Below are positions 40,750 through 47,113 of a stretch of DNA of 47,113 bases, piece after piece; position 1 is the first letter of the stretch, and every line of letters starts with the position of its first letter. The position numbers and the translations under genes are program-made. The stretch spans positions 1 through 47,113 of the forward strand of contig CAZMUM010000039.1 in NCBI GenBank assembly GCA_964569385.1, given 5' to 3'. The notes below the pieces were generated by a model that searched no databases, was not told the DNA's origin, and saw only the letters and a list, made by a program, of their open reading frames with translations. This DNA comes from JAADHX01 sp964569385. Its GTDB lineage: Bacteria > Actinomycetota > Acidimicrobiia > Acidimicrobiales > Poriferisodalaceae.

Positions 40750-41505
40750 TCAGGCTCCGTCGCGTCCTGCGAGTGCAGCTAGCAGTCCGACCGCTTCGTC
40801 CGGTCCGGTCGCAAGTTTCGCTATCTCGGCCGCAGTTCTTCCACGGGTGAGGATGTCGGCGGCCTGCTGAGCCTTACCAAGCCCGATCGGTCCGAGGGCC
40901 CAGGCGTCGTTGGGGTCGACCCCAATCGTCGGTTTCATTCCCGCAGCGGAAGCAACGATCTCTAGGCCGACACTCAGAATTTCGTGATCGCACAATGCTC
41001 CGAGCCCAATCGCCCGTCGTATCTGCGAGTGGTGCACCCAACGCTCCAAATACTCGCGAGCGATTGCTTTCCAGAACGGCGATGTGGGCCCTTGGTCGCC
41101 AAAAAAACCGACAACTTCGCCAGGAGAGTCCGGGTCGACCGACGCGTAGTACTCGCTAGTCCAATCGCCAGCACCAGCCAGAAGCACGACAAGCAGTTTG
41201 GGGCTGAGGAATTCCGCAGCAGCAACCCAGCGATCGTTGAACGTATCCAATAGTGTCCTGAAGTTGGCGTCCGGCATCTTTGAAGCTAGCTGGGTGAGCC
41301 CATTCTCGGCTTCGTCTCGCTGACGACTCAGGAGGCTGAGGTCGTCGCCGAGAATGTGTGTCGCGATTCCCTTGACTGTGTACTCGGGGCATTCGGTCGA
41401 GGCGGCCCATTGGTCGGACGTGAGGTCGCCGAGAAGTTCAAGAAGCACCGTCCGTTCGCGGCCAAGAAGATCTACGACGCGACCTATTGATTCGGAATCC
41501 AGCAT
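40750..41505 (-). CDS. TIGR03083-type maleylpyruvate-isomerase-like (DinB fold) protein
   Basis: 251 residues (MLDSESIGRVVDLLGRERTVLLELL). TSDQWAASTECPEYTVKGIATHILGDD is the hallmark of the actinobacterial TIGR03083/MDMPI N-terminal domain, with metal His residues in ATHILGDD and ERWVHHSQIRRA. Members are thought to be mycothiol-linked or metal-binding enzymes. Second such protein in the window. The 180 bases between it and the MerR promoter hold no gene that could be supported. Confidence 0.85.
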   Translation of the reverse strand: MLDSESIGRVVDLLGRERTVLLELLGDLTSDQWAASTECPEYTVKGIATHILGDDLSLLSRQRDEAENGLTQLASKMPDANFRTLLDTFNDRWVAAAEFLSPKLLVVLLAGAGDWTSEYYASVDPDSPGEVVGFFGDQGPTSPFWKAIAREYLERWVHHSQIRRAIGLGALCDHEILSVGLEIVASAAGMKPTIGVDPNDAWALGPIGLGKAQQAADILTRGRTAAEIAKLATGPDEAVGLLAALAGRDGA

Positions 41506-41559
41506 GGCGCCATGTCTACAGGACCGTTCCGCGGACCTGCCACCGAATATTGGGTGGGG

Positions 41560-41595
41560 TTGCAGTTGAGTTCTTCATCGTCTATCGTCGATGAA
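41560..41595 (+). promoter_or_regulatory. Promoter and candidate ArsR operator
   Basis: -35 TTGCAG (41560-41565), 17-base spacer and -10 TATCGT (41583-41588) place transcription start at about 41595-41598, on the ArsR ATG, giving a leaderless transcript. TTCATCG (41574-41580) and CGATGAA (41589-41595) form a perfect 7-bp inverted repeat across the -10 element, a suitable site for ArsR repression. Confidence 0.45.
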
Positions 41596-41597
41596 CG

Positions 41598-41918
41598 ATG
41601 AATACTACACTCGACCCCAAAGACGCCGATGAGTTCGCTAGCTGGTTTCGGTGCCTCGCCGATGGAACCAGGTTGCGAGTGCTGCACACGGTGGCTAGCG
41701 CCACTGAGCCCCTGACTGTCGGTGAGATTGTGGAGGTGGTCGGAAAGAGTCAGTCCACCGTTTCGAAACACCTTCAGACGCTCATGTCTCAGAACTTCGT
41801 TATTGCGGAGCCAGATGGTGTACGAACCTTGATTCGAATCAACCGGAACTGCATGACGATGCTGCCGGCGGCTGCTGCGGCTGTGATGGCAGTCGACTCG
41901 ACCGGGGGAGAGATCTGA
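41598..41918 (+). CDS. ArsR/SmtB-family transcriptional repressor
   Basis: 106 residues with an ArsR winged helix: WFRCLADGTRLRVLHTVA, LTVGEIVEVVGKSQSTVSKHLQTLM (recognition helix), then FVIAEPDGVRTLIRINRNC. The classical ELCVCDL metal site is absent; only two Cys occur (WFRCLAD and NRNCMTM), so any thiol-metalloid site would be atypical. Its TGA overlaps the permease ATG by one base. It probably controls the permease through the 41574-41595 inverted repeat. Confidence 0.9.
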   Translation: MNTTLDPKDADEFASWFRCLADGTRLRVLHTVASATEPLTVGEIVEVVGKSQSTVSKHLQTLMSQNFVIAEPDGVRTLIRINRNCMTMLPAAAAAVMAVDSTGGEI

Positions 41919-42871
41919 TGCTCACCGGCTCGCTCTATCTGTTCGTCGAGTTGGTTGCTTTGTTCTTCGGAGTGACGTTCGCGATCGAGCTCTTGCAGCG
42001 ACGGATTGGACATGACCGCCTGCGGCAGTGGATGGGTGGGCGCCCGACAGTGTGTGCGCTGAAGGGAATCGCCATCGGGTTCATAACGCCGTTCTGTACG
42101 TTCACCGCGATCCCAATGTTGATCGGTATGCGGAAAGCGTCGGTGCCTACCGCGGGGTATGTCGCGTTTATCGTGGCTGCACCGGTGCTGGATCCGATTC
42201 TGTTTGCTGCTCTGGCGATCATTGTTGGCATCAAGGTGGCCGTGATCTATCTCGCCGTCGCCTTCACTGCGGCAATGGCCCTGGCCCTCTTCGCCGACAA
42301 GGTTGGGATTGATCAGCACCTAAAACCGCTTCCGGTGTTCGCCTCGGCGCTGTCGTCGGGTACCGACGCGCGAGACTCGGCTGGTCCGCCCGAACCCAGC
42401 TGCGGCTCGACGGCATCGAGTTGTGGCCCAGAAGTCGATCTCGAGTGGCGTGGCCTTAGGGCCGAGGCTGGTCACTGCGCTCAGTCGGCGATTCGCCTGC
42501 TGCGATCGTTTGCACCTGTTGTGCTGATCGGGCTCGCCGTGGGCATAGGGATCGAGGCTGTGGTCCCCGCGGAAGCTGCCGCGGAGGTCACGGGGCGCAA
42601 CTCGCGGTGGTCGATTCCGATCGCCGCGGCGATCGGAATCCCGCTGTACTTCAGTACCGCTCTTTTCGTTCCGATTGCGGACTCGCTTTCGGCCGCCGGT
42701 GTGGGCATTGGAACGATCGTGGCTCTAACGATCGCAGGTGCCGGAGCCAACATCCCTGAGTTCATCGTTCTGAGCCGCCTGGCCAAGCCTGGCCTGATCG
42801 CTACGTTCTTTGGCTACGTGTTCGGTGTCGCCGTGGTCGGTGGAGTGCTGGCCCAAGCTCTGGCTGGCTAA
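41918..42871 (+). CDS. Permease of the ArsP/DUF318 family (candidate methylarsenite or related efflux)
   Basis: 317 residues with eight or more transmembrane segments. ITPFCTFTAIPMLIGMR and YVAFIVAAPVLDPI in the first half, and a related AAAIGIPLYFSTALFVPIADSL in the second, show the two-repeat PF03773 fold. The central cytoplasmic loop (about 145-180) holds several cysteines (PEPSCGSTASSCGPEVD and GHCAQS), possibly a thiophilic metal(loid) site. In related proteins the family exports trivalent organoarsenicals. Co-translated with the upstream ArsR (TGATG), with GGGGGAG as ribosome site. Confidence 0.85.
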   Translation: MLTGSLYLFVELVALFFGVTFAIELLQRRIGHDRLRQWMGGRPTVCALKGIAIGFITPFCTFTAIPMLIGMRKASVPTAGYVAFIVAAPVLDPILFAALAIIVGIKVAVIYLAVAFTAAMALALFADKVGIDQHLKPLPVFASALSSGTDARDSAGPPEPSCGSTASSCGPEVDLEWRGLRAEAGHCAQSAIRLLRSFAPVVLIGLAVGIGIEAVVPAEAAAEVTGRNSRWSIPIAAAIGIPLYFSTALFVPIADSLSAAGVGIGTIVALTIAGAGANIPEFIVLSRLAKPGLIATFFGYVFGVAVVGGVLAQALAG

Positions 42872-43314
42872 CCGCTCGCCGGCGGTGAGTCAGTTGCCTT
42901 TGAAGTATCCCACGCGGCGATTCGTTCGGTGTCCTCATAGTCCTCCCACCGAACCAAGCGACCCCACCGAATCTCCAAGAGAGCAATGGCGCGGTTGTTG
43001 TAGCTGTCACCTTCGTCGGTGGGTCCGGGGATGAAACTGCGAACGCGGAGAGCGACGCGGGTGTTCCATGGAGGCCCATTGACGAGAATGTCCTCGACCT
43101 CGAACTGCACTCCTTCGGTGACGAACTTCTCGGCAAAGGCTGTTCCTTGCTCGATTCCGCGGTGCGTGACGTGACGTTCGCGTCCCTTCTTAATCGGGCC
43201 GAACATCGTCGACCACGAGTTGTCGCCAGGGAAGGCCAGCTCGAAATCTGGGCTCGCGAGCTTGAGGAGCGGCTGGTAGTCGCCTTTGTTTAGCTTGGCG
43301 ATGTTGCTCCTCAT
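42868..43314 (-). CDS. SnoaL-like (NTF2-fold) protein
   Basis: 148 residues from ATG 43312-43314 (MRSNIAKLNKGDYQPLLKLASPDFELAFPGDNSW). The start, the middle VEDILVNGPPWNTRVALRVRSF and the end NNRAIALLEIRWGRLVRWEDYEDTERIAAW are typical of SnoaL-like NTF2-fold proteins (cyclases, isomerases or binding proteins). The reaction is unknown. It ends with a 4-base convergent overlap with the permease and its start overlaps the divergent TetR remnant. Confidence 0.8.
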   Translation of the reverse strand: MRSNIAKLNKGDYQPLLKLASPDFELAFPGDNSWSTMFGPIKKGRERHVTHRGIEQGTAFAEKFVTEGVQFEVEDILVNGPPWNTRVALRVRSFIPGPTDEGDSYNNRAIALLEIRWGRLVRWEDYEDTERIAAWDTSKATDSPPASG

Positions 43315-43752
43315 CAACGAGCTATTCCGCCGCCACGGGTACAACGGCACGTCGCTGGCGCGGCGACCGACGCCGTGGCTGCATTTGCCGACTTCTTCGA
43401 CGGTGCTGCCGCCGCGCTGATCGATGACGACTTCCTCGATCCCTGCCCAATCGGAACAGTGGCCAGGGAGGTGGCAAGCACGAACGACCCGATCCGACTG
43501 GCCGCGAAGGACGCAATCGACAGTTGGGTCGATGCTGCTCAGAAAGTCCTTGAGGTCGGGGGAGTAGTGCCCCCGACAGCGCACGATCTAGCCACCACGT
43601 TCGTAGTCATCGTCGAGGGCTGCTTCGTCGTCAGCCGAACTCAGCGAAGTGTCGAGCCCGTTAGGGCTGTGAGGCGTGTCATGGTGCCTCTTGTCAGCGC
43701 GGCGATCGAGCAGGGCGTTCGAGACTCTGCGCGAGGCGGTCAAGGACGCTGA
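43301..43752 (+). pseudogene. TetR-family regulator remnant (HTH mostly deleted)
   Basis: From about 43301 one frame reads LINELFRRHGYNGTSLA, the first helices of a TetR HTH. The homology then jumps frame to AVAAFADFFDGAAAALIDDD and continues to 43752 with DFLDPCPIGTVAREVAS, VPPTAHDLATTFVVIVEGCFVVSRTQ, a TetR C-terminal ligand domain of the YxaF/LmrA kind. About 35-40 residues (recognition helix and YHHFP segment) are missing at the junction. Without the DNA-binding helix it cannot act as a repressor. It is divergent from the SnoaL gene, its likely former target. Confidence 0.6.
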
Positions 43753-43833
43753 TTGTCCAGGTCACTATCTTGGACTAAACGAACACTGACGTGTGGCGCG
43801 AAGAACGTCGCAAGACCGCTTAGTTTCTACAGC

Positions 43834-44778
43834 GTGACCATTGCCGAAGCTCTAGTGGCGATCTCAGCTGGCGAGATCGCCACCGCAATCGATGTGTTGG
43901 ATCGGGTGCGACAGGCCCAGCCCGACGATCTTCTGGCCCGCTCCCTTGCCGAGTTCCTCGAGCGGGCGCGTTCTACCGAGATCTATGACGAGCCGACCGC
44001 GTTCGAAGAGTTCATCTCCAACGGCGACAACCCGAACCTGTACTCGCGGACGGTCGCTTTGCTCGAAGCCATACATCGCGCCAACCAACCAGCGTCGGTT
44101 CTCGACATTGGTTGTGGCGATGGCCGGATCACGGCCGCTGTGTTGGGCTCATCTACATCTCAGGTCGATCTGGTCGAGCCGTCGACGGAGTTGTTGGCCA
44201 GCTCCGCGGAGTTGGTCGCCGGAATTGGCCGCTCTGCCGCCGGGCACGACTTGGACATAGCGACGTACCTTGACCGGCTGGCACCTTCAACTTCGTGGGA
44301 TCTGGTTCAGTCGACCTTCGCTCTTCACAACCTGACACCCGCGGCCCGGTTGGCCGTGTTTGGCCAACTCGCCGGTCGGGCCAAGCGACTGGTGATCGTC
44401 GAATTCGACGTTCCTGGTTTCGAGGATGGCTCGGTTGAACACGCCAGGTACGCCGCTGAACGGTACGCGGTGGGTGTCGAGGAGTACCGAGATCGTCCCG
44501 ACGTCATCTCCGGATTCCTGATGCCGGTCTTGGTAGGACAATTCGACCCGAACCGTCACCGTTCTACGTTCGAAACAGCGATCGAAGCTTGGATGGCCCA
44601 ACTCGAAGAGTCTGGTTGGAAGGTGACCAACGAAATCCGGGTGGCCGACTATTGGTGGGCGCCTGCGGTCTGCATCGAGGCTGAACCGAGGCATGCTGGT
44701 GGCCGACGCCCATCACGAGGAAGAGTACGGCTAGCTGATCGCGATTTCGAGAACTGTGCGGTTGCGGAGCATCCATGA
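43834..44778 (+). CDS. SAM-dependent methyltransferase with N-terminal helical extension
   Basis: The likely start is GTG 43834 (VTIAEALVAISAGE), where the fold starts; the frame is open back to 43753 but with uncharacteristic content. The 314-residue protein has a helical N-terminus, then VLDIGCGDGRITAAVLG (SAM motif I), VDLVEPSTELLAS, and WDLVQSTFALHNLTPAARL. C-terminal YWWAPAVCIEAEP closes the core. Substrate unknown. The 3' end overlaps the convergent phosphotransferase by 48 bases. Confidence 0.8.
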   Translation: MTIAEALVAISAGEIATAIDVLDRVRQAQPDDLLARSLAEFLERARSTEIYDEPTAFEEFISNGDNPNLYSRTVALLEAIHRANQPASVLDIGCGDGRITAAVLGSSTSQVDLVEPSTELLASSAELVAGIGRSAAGHDLDIATYLDRLAPSTSWDLVQSTFALHNLTPAARLAVFGQLAGRAKRLVIVEFDVPGFEDGSVEHARYAAERYAVGVEEYRDRPDVISGFLMPVLVGQFDPNRHRSTFETAIEAWMAQLEESGWKVTNEIRVADYWWAPAVCIEAEPRHAGGRRPSRGRVRLADRDFENCAVAEHP

Positions 44779-45540
44779 TGCACTCCGTATTCGCCAGGTG
44801 AGGCCCCACACAAACGGGTAGCCACTGTCGGCGATGCCTGTGGTGGTATCAGGTGTGACCTTGTGCTCGATCGCTTCGTTTCGAGCGCTGTGCACGGCGA
44901 ACTCGATCATCTTGTCGACGAAGCCGACGCGATCGACTCGACTTAGCCGGTATCCGTCTAAAAGCAGCGACAGTTGATGAGCTCGGTGGGCCACGTCGCC
45001 AAGGCCGAGGCGTTCGGCAATGTCGTCGTCGTGGAGTTGGGCGTTCAACCAAGCGACTTGAGCGACTTCCCAAACAGGGTCGATCGGTCCGGCTGTATCC
45101 CAATCGATGAAGCCCGTGGGCAGGTTGTCTACTGCCATGATGTTCCACGGTCCAAGGTCGCCGTGGCCAATTCCGAGCGTTGGGTCGCCCAGGTGCCGGC
45201 CGGACCAATCCATCCACAACGCGTCCGGTGGCGGAACGAAACTGGCAGTAGCGTCGTGAAGGTCGCGCAGCATCGAGCCGATCTGAGATATTGCCTCGTC
45301 GGTCCAAGGCAATGGTTGCGGGCTTTCGCCCTCGATGAACGTCAGGAGTTCGTTGCCTTCAGAGTCGAAGCCTGACGTGACGGGGCGAGGCGACCACCTG
45401 TAGTGCGTTGCGTCGAGGTGAGCGAGGAGAGCGATCACCGACTCGCTCCACGGGTTGGATCTGCGAATGACAAAGTCGCCGCTTCGTCGCACTGACGATC
45501 GCCAGCCACCGTCGAGTTCGTCTGCCGGCTGCCCGTTCAC
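44731..45540 (-). CDS. Aminoglycoside phosphotransferase (APH) family protein
   Basis: 269 residues (MNGQPADELDGGWRSSVRR). Brenner motif LGIGHGDLGPWNIMA carries the catalytic Asp and Asn, and TGFIDWDTAGPIDPVWEVAQVAW is the metal site. N-lobe RRSNPWSESV and the hinge LLTFIEGESP are typical. Third APH-type enzyme in the window, complete. Divergent from the methyltransferase at 45617. Confidence 0.9.
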   Translation of the reverse strand: MNGQPADELDGGWRSSVRRSGDFVIRRSNPWSESVIALLAHLDATHYRWSPRPVTSGFDSEGNELLTFIEGESPQPLPWTDEAISQIGSMLRDLHDATASFVPPPDALWMDWSGRHLGDPTLGIGHGDLGPWNIMAVDNLPTGFIDWDTAGPIDPVWEVAQVAWLNAQLHDDDIAERLGLGDVAHRAHQLSLLLDGYRLSRVDRVGFVDKMIEFAVHSARNEAIEHKVTPDTTTGIADSGYPFVWGLTWRIRSASWMLRNRTVLEIAIS

Positions 45541-45616
45541 CCTGGCAAGTCTGCCAGCCGCAAACGCGCACCGTCGTGAAATTGCGCTGAAGCGGCCTAC
45601 ATTCAGGAACTACCGT

Positions 45617-46360
45617 TTGTGGGTGGCTCAGAACATCTACGACGACGAAACATTCGCGTCGAACTACGCACAGTTACCGCGCTCGGTGCTCGGGCTCGAC
45701 GGAGCGCCTGAGTGGCCGACCCTTCGGGCAATGATCGGCGGCGTCCGGGGCGATCGAGTTGTAGACCTTGGTTGCGGCTACGGATGGTTCTGCCGTTGGG
45801 CCGCGGAAGCTGGCGCCGAAACGGTTGTCGGGTTGGACATTTCAACGAGGATGCTTGGTCGCGCGGTGGCCGAAACTGATGACGTTCGGATCACCTACCA
45901 GCAGGCCAACTTGGAAGACTTCGAACTAGGTGAGAACGCTTTTGATGTTGCGTATAGCTCACTCACATTTCACTACTTGGTGGAGCTGACCTCGCTGTTG
46001 CGCCGGCTCCACGCGGCACTCGCTCCTGGCGGACGCCTCGTGTTCTCAGTGGAGCATCCGATCTTCACCGCTCCAAGTGCGCCAGGGTTTGTGCCCGATG
46101 TTGATGGCAAGCTGGTCTGGCCGGTCGATTCGTATCTCGATGAAGGCGCACGGACGACCTCCTGGTTGGCGCCAGGCGTGGTTAAGCAGCATCGGACCAT
46201 CGCGACGTACCTTTTATCGTTGCGGGCAGCCGGGTTCGGGCTCGTGGATCTGATTGAGTGGGGTCCATCCGATGATCAGATTGTTGAGGTTCCCGAGTGG
46301 GCTTCTGAGCGAGATCGTCCGCCATTCTTGCTCATCAGCGCGAGAGCAGAGGTGGATTGA
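45617..46360 (+). CDS. Class I SAM-dependent methyltransferase
   Basis: The frame is open from 45455 but homology starts at VAQNIYDDETFASNY. TTG 45617 has AGGA 8 bases upstream and is listed; GTG 45623 gives the N-terminus usual in homologues. Motif I RVVDLGCGYGWFCRWAA, GLDISTRMLG, motif II FDVAYSSLTFHYL and post-II LAPGGRLVFSVEHPIF place it in the small-molecule methyltransferases. No pathway context was found. Confidence 0.88.
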   Translation: MWVAQNIYDDETFASNYAQLPRSVLGLDGAPEWPTLRAMIGGVRGDRVVDLGCGYGWFCRWAAEAGAETVVGLDISTRMLGRAVAETDDVRITYQQANLEDFELGENAFDVAYSSLTFHYLVELTSLLRRLHAALAPGGRLVFSVEHPIFTAPSAPGFVPDVDGKLVWPVDSYLDEGARTTSWLAPGVVKQHRTIATYLLSLRAAGFGLVDLIEWGPSDDQIVEVPEWASERDRPPFLLISARAEVD

Positions 46361-46441
46361 GGGCGGCCTAGAGCGGCTTCGCATTGTCCCAGCCTTGAGT
46401 ATTGTCCGAGCCATGAACGAACACGTGCGTGAAGTCGCCTG

Positions 46442-47068
46442 ATGTCCAATACGCAGAGCCTGCTCGCCTTGTGGTTGATCTACATGGGTGTTGCTCTTAG
46501 CCCCGGTGTCAACTTTGCGCTCATCGGCCAGACTGCCACGCAGTTCTCGCGCCGCGAGGCCCTGTTGGTTGCCTCAGGTGTGGTTTCAGCATCGGCTCTG
46601 TGGATGTCGGCGGCGCTGTTTGGTCTGGTTGCGTTAGCCCAAAGTTTCGGCGACCTGTTTTCCACTATCCGAATCGTCGCTGGCCTTTACCTCATCATGC
46701 TGGGCCTACAGAAAATTCGACAGCGCAACTCGGTACCTGCCTCTCTCGATCGGGAGCACCGCCCCAAAGCGCTATGGCGCCACTACCTGATCGGGTTCGC
46801 CACGGGCATGGGTAATCCCAAGGCCATCCTGTTCTTCGGCACGTTGTTCGCAACGGCGCTTCCAACTGATACTTCGACTTCACTACAGATGACGAGTGCC
46901 GTCGTGATCCTCGCGAGTTCGGTGATCATTCATGCGGGTCTCGCGTCAGTGTTGTCGGTGGCCGCCGTTCGAAACGGGTATCTCAGAGCTCGGCGGGTTC
47001 TCGATCCGATCTTTGGAGTTGCGTTCATCGCGTTCGGAACACAGCTCCTCGTTACAGATAGTGAATAG
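46442..47068 (+). CDS. LysE/RhtB-family amino-acid exporter
   Basis: 208 residues with about six transmembrane segments. LIYMGVALSPGVNFALIGQTA near the N-terminus and YLIGFATGMGNPKAILFFGTLFA in the middle are the LysE/RhtB hallmarks (P-G-P like turn and NPKA). The family exports amino acids or related compounds. It is complete and ends 45 bases before the window edge; no regulator is adjacent. Confidence 0.9.
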   Translation: MSNTQSLLALWLIYMGVALSPGVNFALIGQTATQFSRREALLVASGVVSASALWMSAALFGLVALAQSFGDLFSTIRIVAGLYLIMLGLQKIRQRNSVPASLDREHRPKALWRHYLIGFATGMGNPKAILFFGTLFATALPTDTSTSLQMTSAVVILASSVIIHAGLASVLSVAAVRNGYLRARRVLDPIFGVAFIAFGTQLLVTDSE

Positions 47069-47113
47069 TGGAGACTATCGAATAAGTGTTCGTAATCATG
47101 CTGGAAAGGGCTG

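Noticed and set aside
1..47113. Alternative genetic code with UGA as Cys or Trp
   Set aside because: UGA is the normal stop of many genes here, including the overlapping ATGA/GTGA toxin-antitoxin junctions; only two internal UGA codons stand out.

Overview
The window reads as chromosomal DNA of a moderately GC-rich actinobacterium, most likely of the Acidimicrobiia (Ilumatobacter-like). This is inferred from TIGR03083/TIGR03084-type mycothiol-linked proteins, several luciferase-like (LLM) oxidoreductases, an excalibur domain, and two large secreted proteins whose repeats have the form GYW-G-V-FG-A, joined in one case by long Thr-rich linkers. No rRNA, tRNA, CRISPR array or complete insertion sequence was seen.

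Layout. 1-4.3 kb: 3' part of an adenylate cyclase/NB-ARC-like ATPase, a decayed VapBC pair and a Thr/Pro-rich lipoprotein. 4.3-8.8 kb: a two-gene sulfatase operon (metallo-beta-lactamase-fold alkylsulfatase homologue plus formylglycine-type arylsulfatase), then two gene scars (metallophosphoesterase, ECF sigma factor). 8.9-12.5 kb: two secreted repeat proteins. 12.6-17.1 kb: a VOC protein, a methyltransferase broken by one in-frame TGA, a CcdA/MazF-like module, an LLM oxidoreductase and a DUF4143 ATPase. 17.2-19.8 kb: a three-gene ABC-2 exporter operon. 19.9-23.9 kb: a toxin-antitoxin island (RHH-PIN, Phd-PIN, HTH-MNT with a HEPN remnant, and a second Phd-PIN in inverted orientation) with a Nudix hydrolase inside. 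24.2-28.1 kb: phosphotransferase, DUF1992, methyltransferase, a C-terminally truncated MFS carrier and an uncharacterised small gene pair. 28.2-34.3 kb: an AhpD-like gene whose CxxC motif reads C-P-T-UGA, an 880-residue secreted protein bracketed by two related long hairpins, an NTPase, ssnA, and a ygfK remnant joined to the end of an IS21-family istB gene. 34.3-47.1 kb: many small stand-alone enzymes and regulators (VOC, mycothiol-type, LLM, phosphotransferases, methyltransferases, MerR, ArsR with an ArsP-like permease, SnoaL, decayed TetR, LysE).

How it fits together. Most of the window is accessory: detoxification and resistance-type enzymes, exporters and toxin-antitoxin modules, with an unusually high number of broken genes. 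The most interesting signal is selenium-related. One intact-looking gene carries UGA exactly at the second cysteine of the AhpD CxxCxxxH motif, with a stem-loop at the right distance to be a bacterial SECIS element. A methyltransferase carries UGA at a probable Cys position. Between 32.4 and 33.8 kb lie ssnA and a ygfK remnant, families known from selenium-dependent molybdenum hydroxylase clusters. No Sec machinery (selABCD) is in the window, so recoding versus simple pseudogenisation or sequencing error cannot be decided here.
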